A DNA stretch of 64,000 nucleotides, taken from Przewalskia tangutica (Eukaryota; Streptophyta; Magnoliopsida; Solanales; Solanaceae). Where the stretch lies: contig CM056728.1 of assembly GCA_029844215.1 (NCBI GenBank), positions 56,211,789 to 56,275,788 on the forward strand. Direction: 5' to 3'. Of the stretch, positions 37,691-49,860 are shown piece by piece (the stretch's first letter is position 1; each line of letters begins with the position of its first letter). The notes below the pieces were generated by a model, which was not told the DNA's origin, searched no databases, and saw nothing but the letters and a program-made list of their open reading frames with translations. The translations under genes were made by a program, and so were the position numbers.

Positions 37691-38300
37691 TCTCTCAACT
37701 CGGCGGTGCCATTACGTATGGCGGAATGGAAATAGGCGAGTGTCCGCAATATGTCTATACAAAACTCAATCTCCTCTCGGGAGGATACGGAGGTCGTGCG
37801 GAAACACGTGCGGGAACTCTCGACTACTGGGATGATGAAAATGCGCGCTGCGACCTCGAGATCAAACACCGAACGAGATGGTAGATATACCCCTGCGCAC
37901 CATCTTCCTAGCCTTGAGGTAGGAAATAAACCTACCCTCGGCGTCTGCGTGCTCCTCCCACTCAACAACCGGCTCTCCGAGAAGCTGGAACCGTACTACT
38001 CTCTCTGCAGTCTACATTGGCGTAGCAAGAATCTAGCCAATCCATCCCCATAATCACGTCGAAGTCAATCATCTCCAACTCTATCAAGTCGGCTAGGGTC
38101 TGACGACTGTAAATGGTCACAGGACAAGCTCTATATACCCGCCGAGCTACCACCGAATCACCCTGGCGTAGCTACCTCGAAAGGGTCTATGGACTCGTGC
38201 TCTATCCCTATCCTACTAGCAACAAGGGAGATATATAGGGCCAGTAGAACCGGATCTATCAAAGCATACACATCAAACCCGAGCCCGATAAGGTACGTGG
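37691..38300 (-). pseudogene. Protease region, element C
   Basis: DVIMGMDWLDSCYANVDCR (37962-38153) follows the active-site region. The DPGST loop is not readable in one frame near 38220-38300. Confidence 0.65.
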
Positions 38301-39589
38301 CGACATCGGTGAGGCCTCCCGATCTGTCGGTGGACAAAGCATAAATGCGGTTCGAGGACCGCTAGAATCGGGACGAGCCACGACCTCTGCCGCGACCTGG
38401 CCGACCCGAGTACCACGCCTCGGGGCGAGTAAGCGTAGGAGATGATGAAGCGGCAACACGAAGGTGAGCCTACCACGTGGCCCCGGTCGGACGGTCCGCA
38501 AAGTGACCTGCGCCTGGCGTAACAAGCTCCAAAAGTAGTACCACACTTCCGTAATGGGATCTACCGCGTCGGCCACTCTGGGGTGGTCCCGATCGGCGAT
38601 CTCTGCTACTCGGGCGTCAAGCCACAGGGCCCCAGTACGCCTCGAAAACTCTGGGTCTTGAGGGCGGTGCGGGAGTGCTCAGGTGGGCGTGGTGCGAATC
38701 TAGGCCGCGAGGCCGCCCACGATAACCACCGAAGACCCTCCGTCCCGGCCTTCCTGCTGCTTTGTCGTCCACTCGTCGACCTCTGCGCTCGCCGCATCCA
38801 GGCGTGAGCTGCGTGCGGGTAATGTCCATACCCGGCTGAAGAGAAACACCCGCACATGACTCGGCCATGTAATCATCAAGCCCGGTGACGTAGCGGTGCA
38901 CCCTATCCTCCATATCTGCTACCAATGCTGGGACATATCGAGCCAACGAATCAAACTCAACGTTGTACTCTCTAACGGTACGTCCTCTCTGCCTCAGCAT
39001 CAAGAATCTATCGGCCCGTGCCCTCCTCATCTGTGGAGGCAAGAAATGAGTGAGAAAGGCCTCTGAAAACTCGTCCCATACAGCTGGAGGTGCATGCTCT
39101 CCCCGGGAAAGCTCCCATGAATCAAACCCGATCATTGCGTTATCACGCGGCCGTCTGACGAAAGGTCACAGACTCTGTCTCTGAGGCCTTGATCACCCGC
39201 ATGATCCTCTGTAGCTGACGGATGAACTCCTGCGGATCATCCTCCGGCCTCGACCCGTAAAACTCTGGCGGGCTACAACTCAAGAAATCTCGTAGCCTCA
39301 GACTATCTGCCCTCGGGTGCACGGAGTCTGGCCCGAGCTGGGCTGAGGCTGGGCCGCGTCGGCCTCTCTCGTGTCGGCCACAACTCAGCCAATAGTGGGC
39401 CATCTCCTTGTACCCTAACTCCGCCCGGTGTGGGGCGGGAGGTGTGGTCTGCTGTGGTCTCTTTGGGGCGGGCGGCGTCATAGAACTCGCGTCTGCGGTA
39501 TAGGCGGGCACGAGCCCTCGTGACTCGGGTGTCTGCTAGCGCCTCCGGCTGCCTTGCCTTTCGGGCCGGGTTGCCTTACGTGGAGGCAT
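38301..39589 (-). pseudogene. gag, element C
   Basis: The start is ATG at 39589 (MPPRKATRPERQGSR). Frames 39143-39511 and 38617-39135 hold PPEFYGSRPEDDPQEFI, FDSWELSRGE, FLPPQMRRARADRF, EFDSLARYVPALV and QPGMDI. The zinc-knuckle region (about 38500-38560) has lost residues between the cysteines, again where a CTG-type word is expected. Confidence 0.85.
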
Positions 39590-39695
39590 AAGCATGCGAA
39601 GAGGAATACGTTAGAGGGTCCAATTTTAACACGACTCTAAAGCACGATCTCGAGTAAGAAGAGTGAAACCAATCCTAAATATCCTATAGCCTCAC

Positions 39696-39728
39696 GATTA
39701 TTGGTGTGGTGCACAACACACGATAATC
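39696..39728 (-). other. Leader hairpin, element C
   Basis: GATTAT-T-GGTGTG pairs with CACAC-GATAATC around GTGCACAA. GGTGTG replaces GATGTG of elements 4 and 6 and pairs better with the opposite arm. Confidence 0.5.
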
Positions 39729-39772
39729 AAGACTTACTAGATACGGTGCGTAGACACTTTCCGAGATTAATC

Positions 39773-39783
39773 GCTCGATACCA
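39773..39783 (-). other. Primer-binding site (damaged), element C
   Basis: TGGTATCGAGC on the minus strand, with the same CAG loss as elements 1 and 4. Confidence 0.75.
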
Positions 39784-39787
39784 CTTT

Positions 39788-42206
39788 TGTCACGACCCAT
39801 TCGGGGCGTGATCGGTGCCTCAAGGGGCACCCAGTAGTCATACATCGTAGTAATCGTGGAATATATAAAACAAGACATAAACGATTTATAAAATAAGACA
39901 CGCTTTATGTGAACAAACGTCGCCTTTCGGCATATATATATAAACAAGGTTTAGCGATTACATCCGAACTGCATAACATGGCTAGCTCAGGACCTCTGAA
40001 ATATACAACTATGGCGGGACGGGCCGCCATACCCGACTGCATACAAAACTATCTACAATACAGGAGATCATACAAAAGTAGAGCCTCGGAGAAGATGGAG
40101 CTCCTGACACCAATGCAAAGAGATCCTAAGGATGCGGATCTAGCACCTGCTTGCCCTTACCTGCGGCATGAACGCAGCCCCAGAGGTCGACAACAGTACT
40201 AAGTATGTGAAATCAGAAGTACTTAAATGAAAACATATCATTTTAAAACGGTTTACAAATATGTGTGAAACAACCAAGGAAACCGCACAAAGTGCACATC
40301 ACAAACAAGAGCAACAATAGGTAAACTGTAATAGGTCTTGTCTAGGATGCGAATGATCGAAACAGGGCCACTCGCCCACATCATCATTCTGCAAGCCTAA
40401 TCCTGGACTCCCGAGTCGCATAGGCCACTCACGTGGGCGCGTGAGGTATAACCCGCGTCGGTAGCTACTCCTCGGCATCGCCCCGGACTCGTTGTCGCGA
40501 CGGCGCATAGGCATCGCGTGAGGCATAACCCGCATACTAACACGGAACTCTCGTAGCTCGCATAGCCTGGACCCGCGTGAGGTATTCTCGAATCATGGTC
40601 CTGCATCACTGAGTCTACCGCGTCGGAGGCGACTTAACCCGGTATCATCTCAAGAGGTAAGTGATATAGTACTAACACAACAGCTTATAGTTCAAACAAC
40701 ATAAGCATAAGTAAGACTGACCTCTTTACACAAGCGTTACAAGATACTAACACATAGGGTCACAATATGTCTACTCACCAAAACCATCTTATTATACCTT
40801 TCAGAAATCAATACAAGTCTTTTATAAAACACATAAGTAAACTGTTCCTTTTTATAAAACTTAAGCCGTTATACGTAACTTCCCATAAAGCTAGTATAAC
40901 CCTTAAGCTTCGTGTTTTAAAAACAACTATTCTTCTTCTTTCAAAACTGTGTTATAATTCCTTTGAAAGACTTTTTAAGATCTTTATTATTCAGGCTTAA
41001 GTCGCAGACATTGCCGTAAGTATTATTCAGGCTTAAGTCGAAAGACATTGCCGTAGTTATTATTCAGTTAACACATATACGTCTACCGTACTATATATAT
41101 ATATTTAAAATATCATGCTTTAGGAAGAATCACATACCTTCCGTGAAAACCTCCGCTAAGTTGAATATGTGCGCAGAGAATCGACTATAATAGTCACAGC
41201 ATCTATCAAAGTCTAGACTACTCAAGGTCATTCTAAGCAGAGGGTTCACAATTCTACGGAAAGTCGGGCAGCACAACCCTACGGTGAGCTATATGAGTCT
41301 CATGTGAAAACAGTCTATGTGATCTGATTCAATTATTCTTCTTTTAAACCGCCTACTGTGATATGATTCAATTCTATTCGTAATATTCTTCTAAGTATTT
41401 AATACTTATTCTTATACTTCTACAGATGCATTCTCTAATACAAAGAGGGTTAGGATTATTTACCTCGGTAAGCCCAATAATATCCTAGATAAAGTCGCGC
41501 TGAGCAAGGTTTAGCTCTAAGTTTATGCGCTCCGGTAGCTCCAAGAAACCTTAGAAGTTCTTCACAACTTCTACTAAGGACTAAGGGATTTGGGCTAGGG
41601 TATTTTGGGTATTATAACAATACAAGAAGGCAACTTTTCTACCAAGGGAGGGGGGGTAGATTTCGGCTAGGTTAGGGGGTAGCCTCGGCTAGCTACTCCA
41701 AAGGGGGTGTTTGGACGAAAGAGGCTTAAGGAGAGGAGAGGATGTTCAAGACTTGGAAAGATTTGTGGATGAAGAACTCTTCATCTTAAGGGGGGTATTT
41801 ATAGGTCAAGAAGTGGCCAACCAATGGCCAAGATTAAGACAAGTGCAAGGCAAGTGTAGGGTGAGGATTAACTATACACAAATATCCTACCAACTCCTTG
41901 ACTTTGTGCAAGGCACAAAAACGTGCCAATCTTACTCCAATTCGTCCCATGGACGATTCAAGTCCACCAATTGGAGGGTGCCAAGTGTCGCCTCCGTTGG
42001 TCCAAAATGTTTTCTCTCGGAAAAATCCGCAAAAATTAGAAATGGCATAGCCGGAATTTACCCAACAAAAGCTGTGGAAACGTTTCGTCGGAAAACTATT
42101 CGTTTAGTGAGTTGTGCCCAAGAAAAACGTTTTGTGCCTAAACTTTAAGGCTAGACTTTTGTACGTATTCCCTTACGTACATACTCTGGAAATACGGGGT
42201 ATAACA
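39788..42206 (-). repeat. 5' LTR of element C
   Basis: TGTCACGACC to GGGGTATAACA, 2419 bp. TATAAATA at 41796-41803. Confidence 0.93.
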
Positions 42207-44322
42207 CAAACATAGGCAAGTTACACAACTCAAGGTACTTTCATTTTATGACAAAGTCCAGGTTTTAATCCCCAAAGTACTACGTACGTTAAATTCTTTT
42301 TAGAAGATCCATTTCTTTTACAAAAGTCACCCGATACCCGTAGTATCAAAATAAAGTGACTAACATTTTAATTAAACCAAAACAACTTCCAGACTTTCCT
42401 TTTTAAACCAAATTAAGACAATACCATGCCTTCTTTTTAGACCAAAACACTTCTCCTTTTAAAGTCAAGTTACCATTTTAAAACTAATGATAAAAACCAT
42501 TCCTTTGTTTTCATAAAGTCGTTATAACTAACTTCCCATAAAGCTGTTATAACACTTTATGTTCTAAACCAAAAACTCTTTAATTCCACAAGTCTCTTTT
42601 CTTTTAAAACAACAACAAGTATTCTTTTAAAACCCAAATAACTTACTCTTTTCAAAACAAGTAACCTATACTTAAAATCAAGTTACTTCTCTTTTTCCGA
42701 AAATAAGTCGTTATAAGTCAAGTCTCTTATCTTTCAAGATCAAGTCTCTTAACTTTCAAAATCAAGTCGTTTATAAGTCAAGTCTCTTATCTTCTAAAAT
42801 CAATAAACCATTCTTTTACCTACATAAAGTCGTTATAAGTAACTTCCCATAAAGCTATTATAACACCTTATGTTTTAAACCAACCAAATCACTTAGCACA
42901 TGTACGTCTACCGTACTACATAGTTCACAACAATCATGCTAGAAAAGATAGGAAGAGGTTCACATACCTCGCGACGATTATCGACAATTAGCAAAACGCT
43001 CCACAGTACTGTAACCCTGCTAGCCGTTTCCACTCTTGAGTAGAATACGCTACTCGTAATCGCAACCTATAAAGGCCACAAAACGCCTATCAACTCCTAG
43101 ATCTCCTCGTAGAATATTCTAACTGCAAGATTCCTTATTCTACAGAAAATTCGGCAAGACCTCCCCGCACATGACCACACAAATCTCCTCCTCTACTCAG
43201 GCCAACAACTCCCAGGGGAGAGGGTTACACGTCTAACCGGACGTGTACAATTCTACTTCACAATAATACTACACAAGTCTACTGTAAATACAATCCAATG
43301 TAAATACAGTTCAATCCTTTATAATCATCCTTCCAAAATATCTTATACTCAATTCTAAATCACTACAATATGTAATATCCAATTACAATAGGGGGACATA
43401 GATCATTACCTCGATAAGCCCAAAATTATCCAAGATTATAAGTCGATCCTGGGCAACGTTTAGCTCCAACTCCTTACGCTCCAAGCGACCCTTAGAAGTT
43501 TCCAAACAACTTCTCTTAACACTTCAACCAAGCTAGGAAGATTTTCCTAGGGTTTCACTTTGCGACTATTGGAATAAAGTAGTATTTCCGGGCTCCTAGT
43601 ATTGAAATAACTTTGGAATACTACTAGGGATACTAGGCCAATGTATTTGGGATTATACAATAATACTCCAAGTATTTTCTACACAAGTGGGGGAGGGTTG
43701 GACGAAATAACTAAAGGGAGGGAGTATTTTTGCTAAGGAAAATCTTCAAGTGTGGGATGAATTAGTCTTCAACCTTAAGGGGGTATTTATAGAAGAAACA
43801 AGGGCCAAGATCAATGTAAGTGTAGGGTCAAGATTGGGCCATGTGTGTGTGGGTCCCACCACACCACATGGCCAACGAAATTGCTAGACAAGTGGCTTGC
43901 CAAGCCACTTGTTAGGTCATTTCGGCCAAGGGACAAGTGTCTAGCCACTTGTCCCACCATTTCGGCCAAGGTGCCACATGGGGGTGACACGTGTCGCCCC
44001 CCGACTCGTCCAAAATATTTCATCTTCCGAAAATATCCAAAATATCGAAAATCTCAAAAACAAAGCGGGCCCCACAAAACCGTAAATTTCTCCCGTGGGC
44101 CCCACGTGACCATTTCCGAAAATAAAATCTCAAAATTCTAATATAATCCAAGAAGTCCAAATACCAAATCTGGGAATCCAATTCCCATTAACGAACCTTT
44201 TTCTTCACAAAAACCGGAAACTTTTCCGTCGAAAAATCACATCTTTCTTTCTTTCCAAAATTTCTGTCGTATTCTCGTACGTACATCCTCACATATATAC
44301 CCTGGAACTATGGGGTATAACA
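42207..44322 (-). repeat. Solo LTR B, right segment
   Basis: Continues LTR B after element C. It holds palindrome clusters (42514-42560, 42825-42875), GTACGTCTACCGTAC (about 42904) and the U3 with promoter, ending GGGGTATAACA at 44322. Confidence 0.9.
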
Positions 44323-44327
44323 CCAAC

Positions 44328-47158
44328 AAATCTACATAACCATACCACGAAGCTGACCCAGGGCAAGTACGAAAGCCAACTACCAGATACCAAGCCTGCG
44401 CCACGTAGCTGGCCGGGGCAAGTACGAAGACTAACTACTAGATACCAAGCCGGAATCACGAGACTTCGTCACAAAACTGAACGGGGCAAGTACGAAGTCT
44501 AACTACCATATACAAAGCCGAATCAGCCACGACTTCGGGGCAAGTACGAGAGCCAACTACCAGATACCAAGCCGAATCAGTAAAACCTCATGGAGAGCTA
44601 GTCCATGGAATAATCCTAATGGAAGCATACCCGTGGGCCACCCATCGTGTCAGTATGTCCAAAGGAAATAACAAGGTAACAATCAAAGTGGAAGCATACT
44701 CGTGGGCCACCCATCGTGTCAGTATGTCCATCAATCAACCGGATAATGACCTCCAACGAGACGCGGTAGCGGAAATACAACACTTGCAACAAAGGCTATC
44801 ACCACAAGCATAGGCAAGTTCAACATACTTTTAGACATTCTTTTTATTACAACAAAACCGGATTTTAACCCCAAGGTACTACGTATTTTAACTCTTTTCA
44901 AAGAGATCTCTTTTTACGTAAAAACAACTCGATATCATTATCCGTAGTACCAAACACGTTCATGTTTAAATCAAGTACTTTATACTTTTAAACCAAGTGG
45001 CTTACACTTTTAAAACAACGTCAAGTATACATTTAAAAACCCAAGTAACCAACTCTTTTAAGATCAAGGTACTCCTACCTTTTAAAACCAAGTCACTTAT
45101 ATTTTCTCATCAAGAAAAGTTCGATATTTGAAAATAAGTTACTTATACTTTTAAACTCAAGTTACTTCTCTTTTCCCAAAATCAAGTTACCATTTTAAAT
45201 CCAATAATAAAACCATTCTTTTGTTTCCATAAAGTCGTTATAACTAACTTCCCATAAAGCTATTATAACACTTTATGTTTTAAACCAATTTAAGACAAAA
45301 CCATGCCTTTCTTTTAAACCAAAAACTCTTCAATTCCTCAAGTCTCTTTTCTTTTAGAAATCAAGTTCCTTACTTTGGAAATTCAAGAAAATTAATGCTT
45401 GTTTATAGTGATTCTTATTAAAGCAGCCATGATCTAGGAAATGTAATACAATTTTGTCTTATCTTAGCTTCTATGCAGATGGATGTTTCTACTGGTTTTA
45501 ATAGTAATTAATTAGTCAATACATTTTCCTTTATTAATGCTGCAGTGGTTCGTTCGATACTTATCCTCATTCCCGAAATCAATATAACGTTATTACTTTA
45601 AAACCAAGTACTCATTACTCGCGAATGAGGTTTCACAACTTTCTACACAATTCAAGTTCTTCACATATTATATCAAGTCAAATATAAGTCAAGTCCTTTA
45701 TCTTTTAAAATCAATAACCCAACCAAATTCACTTAGCACATGTACGTCTACCGTACTACATAGTTCACAACAATCATGCTAGAAAAGATAGGAAGAGGTT
45801 CACATACCTCGCGACGATTATCGACAATTAGCAAAATGCTCCAAGTACTACAACCTTGCTAGCCTTTTCCACCCTTCTAGTAGAATACGCTACTCGTAGT
45901 ACTTCCACCTATACTGGCCATAAAACGTCTATCAACTTCTAGATCTCTTCGTAGAATATTCTAAATACAAGATTCCTTATTCTACAGAAAATTCGGCAGC
46001 ACCTCCCCCCCCGCAACCACATAAATCTCATCCCCTAACAAGGCCCGCTACCAAGCCAACAACTCGAGGGGTTACACGTCTACCCGGACGTGTACAATTC
46101 TACTCCACAATAATACTACAAGTCTACTGTAAATACAGTCCAATGTAAATACAGCTCAATTCTATCAATCTTCTTTCCTCATATAATATACTCAAGTATA
46201 ATTACTACAATATGTAATATCCAATTACAATAGGGGGACATAGATCATTACCTCGATAAGCCCAAAATTATCCAAGTTTATAAGTCGATCCTGAGCAACG
46301 TTTAGCTCCAAATACTTACGCTCCAACCCACTCCAAGCGACCCTTAGAAGTTTCTAAACAACTTCTCTTAACACTTCAACCAAGCTAGGAAGATTTTTCT
46401 AGGGTTTCACTTTGCGACTATTGGAATAAAGTAGTATTTCCGGGATCCTAGTATTGAAATAACTTGGAATACAACTAGGGATACTAGGCTAAGGTATTTG
46501 GGATTATACAATAATACTTGGAGTAATTTCTACACAAGTGGGGGAGGGGGACGAAAACAAAGCTAAAAGGGAGGGAGTATTTTGCTTTGGAAAGCTTCAA
46601 GTGTGGGATGAAATTACTCTTGCACTAAGGGGGTATTTATAGAGAATTCAAGGGTTAAGATCATAGCAAGTGGGTGGCCAAGATTGGGCCATATGTGTGT
46701 GGGTCCCACCACACCACATGGCCAACGATTTTTAGTGCCAAGTGTAGTGGCCATTTCGGCCAAGGGGACAAGTGGCTAGCCACTTGTCCCTCCAATTCGG
46801 CCAAGGTGACACATGGGGGTGACACGTGTCGCCCCCCGACTCGTCCAAAATATTTCGTCTTCCGAAAATATCCAAAATACCGGAAACCTCAAAAACAAAG
46901 TGGGCCCCACAAAACCGTAAATTTCTCCCGTGGGTCCCACGTGACCATATCCGAAAATAAAATCTCATAATTCTAATATAATCCAAGAAGTCCAAATACC
47001 AAATCTGGGACTCCAATTCCCATTAACGAACCTTTTTCCTTCACAAAAACCGGAAACTTTTCCGTCGAAAAATCACATCTTTCTTTCTTTCCAAAATTTC
47101 TGTCGTATTCTCGTACGTACGTCCTCACATACATACTATGGAACTACGGGGTATAACA
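44328..47158 (-). repeat. Solo LTR A, right segment
   Basis: Continues LTR A after LTR B. It begins with minisatellite units (44340-44590) and two 59-bp GGAAGCATAC units (44631, 44690). Confidence 0.9.
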
Positions 47159-48817
47159 ACTAATATAACCAACTTCCCATAAAGTCGTTATATTCACTTT
47201 ATACCTTAGTCAAGTACAATTTCCTATCCAAGAGACTTATACGTTTAAAACGAAACAAGTATCACATACTTTAAAACTCTTCAAGTCCCTTAACTTTAAT
47301 AAAACTTAAGACATCCTTAATATTTCCAAAGAAGTGAGTTAATCTCCTAACTCACCCGACTTGGCTATTCATAAAACTAGTAAAGGATATCAAGGTCTTG
47401 TACGTCTACCGTACTATATACGTACAACTAGTCATGCTCAAAAGATAGGAAAGTTCTACATACCTCTTCGAGTCAAACCACTTGCCAAGTACAAAGTCCC
47501 GCCGTAGTATGTCAACCTATAATATTCACAATACGTCTATTAACGCCTTACTTCAAACGTAGAATATTATAAGTGTAAAGTCTCTAAATTCTACGGAAAA
47601 TCGGACAGCACCTCCTTTGTTTCTACTTATTTTGCCACCTTTTTCAAGGCCGAATTCAATAACCAAACACGCCACATTTAAGGCCCAATCAATGCAACCA
47701 ACAATAGGGGATTATACGCCTACTAGACGTGTAAAATTCCGCCCCATAAACGATATCAAACTAATACAACTTACTAGGCCAATTCGGCTAACTTGAGGTA
47801 CTATAACATCAATTCTTATCCAATTTCCATTTCAATCCAAGTTGTTAGCATAACATGATATCAAGTCGCAATCGATTATACTACCATAATCTTCAAGTAA
47901 GTAACATGCGACGATTCTACTAAGCGACCAATTTGTAATCCAACTTCACATGGCTTAAATGACATTTCGGATTTTAAGGCTACAATCAATCCATAATACT
48001 TATAAACTTCAACACATACTTCATGCTAGCAAACATGTAAAGCTAACAACAAACAATATATATAATCTTGTAACACTTTTAAGAGACAAGATTATACCTC
48101 AACGAATCTTAATCCAATCTCCAAATCCGAAGTCGCTCCTTAGCAACTTAGAGCCTCTTCAAGACACTTCAATCCGCTACTTAAGACTCTTAGAACAACA
48201 CCAACAAATTTCCTTCAATCTTCCAAACAAAACCTAGAAAGTAACTAGGTTTTCACCTTGCGACTAATACGAAAACTATCTTTTTCCAAGATTTTTCTAT
48301 TGAGATACACTTACAATACACTCAAGAACCTTGGTTTAAAGTGTGGAGCTTAAAGAATAAGAAACAAAAAAATTTCTTTTTCAAATGCAAGTGAACCCGA
48401 GAGCAACTATGGGGAGCTCTTCAATTTCTTGAAAATTTGGCTAAGTGTTAAGCTTGTCTTGCTACTACTAGTATTATATAGCACAATGGAGGGTCAATAT
48501 GTAAACAAATGGGTGGCTTGGATGAGGTCTTATTAAATATCAAGACTTTGTGGACCCTTTGACTTAGTCAATTCTCTCAAGCTCACAACTTGCAAGACTT
48601 GTCATCCTAAGACTATGGTCAATGACCATTTTGGCCATGACATATTTCGTCCAAGGCAACTATAAGGGGGGTGACACATGTCGCCCTCCCATTCGTCACA
48701 ATATTCGTTTTCCGACAATTTCATAATTCCGATAAATTTTTACAAGTCTCAATTCTCAACACTTGTGAGTTCTTACGTACGTTCTTAAAACATGTCCTGT
48801 AAATACGGGGTGTAACA
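47159..48817 (-). repeat. 5' LTR of element 4, right segment
   Basis: It matches 22545-24191 almost perfectly, unlike the left segment. It contains the palindromes, TATA box (near 48472-48481) and U3 end GGGGTGTAACA. Confidence 0.94.
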
Positions 48818-49596
48818 AGACTATATGACATTATCGCGTCCCAGAAATGGGTCGGGCAGTATACCTTTATGGGCAGACTATGTGACTTTATAGCATCCCA
48901 GTTGGGCGAGCAAGATATGGCGTCCTCGTAAAGGGCCGGATTATGTTATGCAAGGTAAGTAAGTTATATGGTAATGAACTTGACGGTTTTTCCTAAGCAT
49001 GTACGTAAGAATGTGACTATAACTTTTATGTAAAAATGGAAAAAGATAATAAGGTACGATTAAGTTCACGATATGGTAATGACACGGTAGGATCTGGTAT
49101 TTACCCTTTTCTATACTTGCCCCTGTCATTCTTTTGTACAGTTATGATTTGTTACTGTACCTTATTTTCCGTTCCATATTCGGTACCTGTTGTACTGACC
49201 CCCTTCGGGGGGCTGCGTTTATGTCCGCAGGTTTAGGTACACAGTTGTGGATCCGCGAGCTTAGGATCCTAGTTCATCATTTTTAGATGGCTCCAATGTT
49301 CCGGAGTTGTCATGGCTATGTATATTCAGGGGTACGGCGGGGCCTTGTCCCGTCATAGTATTTGTTCAAATCTTAGAGGTCTGTATTCATCGTAATGGGT
49401 GGCTAGAGTTGTTTTTACATTGTTAAACAGTGTAGACCCTTTCGGGAAATTTTTATGTTATGGCAGCCTTATCGGCTTGGCCTTGGTTTAAGAAAAAAAA
49501 AAAGAGTGTTATTTATCTTCCGCAGTTTATTATGTTGTATGATTAGAAGGGTGCCCAGGTAGGGCACCAGTCGCGGCCCGGGGTCGGGTCGTGACA
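48818..49596 (+). repeat. Solo LTR 5, right segment, with AGACT duplication
   Basis: AGACT (48818-48822) then the rest of the 57-bp array and the LTR 3' end. A perfect CCCCC-TTCG-GGGGG hairpin lies at 49199-49212. The segment ends GGTCGTGACA at 49596. Confidence 0.92.
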
Positions 49597-49860
49597 CCCT
49601 GTCCCGCCAAAGTTGTTATTCTTAGAGGTCTGTACACATTGGTGGATTGGGTTTGTAAGAACAAATATGTACTGTTTTAATTTTGTAGTATGTATATGTT
49701 ACGAAAGGCGGCCTTATCGGCTAGCCGGTTGATGTCTATTGTCTAGGTATGATTTTTTTATTTTATGAGTTGTGTATGTTCCGCTGCTATTCTCTGATGT
49801 ATACCTGAAAGGGGTGCCCAGGTAGGGCACTAGTCGCGGGCCCGGGGTCGGGTCGTGACA
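49597..49860 (+). repeat. CCCTG duplication and 3' LTR end of element 3
   Basis: CCCTG (49597-49601), then the last 259 bp of element 3's LTR ending GGTCGTGACA. Confidence 0.92.

Larger units (their letters stand above)
32457..42206 (-). mobile_element. Element C: full-structure Ty3/gypsy retrotransposon, innermost insertion
   Basis: LTRs of about 2.43 kb (32457-34886 and 39788-42206) flank a 4.9-kb internal region with PBS, gag, protease, RT, RNase H, integrase and chromodomain in minus order. The target duplication is blurred (GCAAA against CAAAC). The left LTR start is altered to TCGCACGACC. The LTRs are almost identical where clean, so insertion is recent, yet coding frames are shattered. 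Confidence 0.92.
31277..44322 (-). mobile_element. Solo LTR B (interrupted by element C)
   Basis: One complete LTR in two parts (31277-32456, 42207-44322; about 3.3 kb) flanked by exact CCAAC duplications (31272-31276 and 44323-44327). It is a close relative of LTR A: their first 800 bp run in parallel. TATAAATA is at 43784-43791 and GACACGTGTC at 43986-43995. Confidence 0.92.
30473..47158 (-). mobile_element. Solo LTR A (interrupted by solo LTR B)
   Basis: One complete LTR in two parts (30473-31276, 44328-47158; about 3.6 kb) with no internal region and a 5-bp duplication. The right part has minisatellite units (44340-44590), palindromes (45230-45830), GACACGTGTC (46821-46830) and TATAAATA (46634-46641). 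Confidence 0.9.
21228..48817 (-). mobile_element. Element 4: full-structure Tekay-type Ty3/gypsy retrotransposon (about 10.9 kb without nested insert)
   Basis: On the minus strand: 5' LTR (47159-48817 and 29195-30472), PBS, leader, gag, protease, RT, RNase H, integrase with chromodomain, polypurine tract and 3' LTR (21228-24191). Exact 5-bp duplications bound it. Solo LTR A with its contents splits the 5' LTR. All proteins are present in order, but no frame is intact from gag to the chromodomain. Confidence 0.95.
18647..49596 (+). mobile_element. Solo LTR 5 (interrupted by element 4)
   Basis: A single complete LTR in two segments (18647-21227 and 48823-49596, about 3.35 kb) is bounded by CCCTG duplications. 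No internal region is attached, so it is the product of LTR-LTR recombination of an earlier element. Element 4 inserted into its 57-bp tandem array. Confidence 0.92.
15376..49860 (+). mobile_element. Element 3: plus-strand Ty3/gypsy element, heavily interrupted
   Basis: Only its right end is visible: an integrase relic, a polypurine tract and a complete 3' LTR split by solo LTR 5. Its left part is displaced beyond element 2, outside the window. At 49860 the LTR ends GGTCGTGACA, and at 49861 a minus-strand LTR end begins, so element 3 had landed in element 6's 3' LTR. Confidence 0.8.

Noticed and set aside
33423..41000. 78-codon frames at 33423 and 40767 as a duplicated gene
   Set aside because: Both are in the LTRs of element C; AT-rich, low-complexity, no conservation outside the pair.
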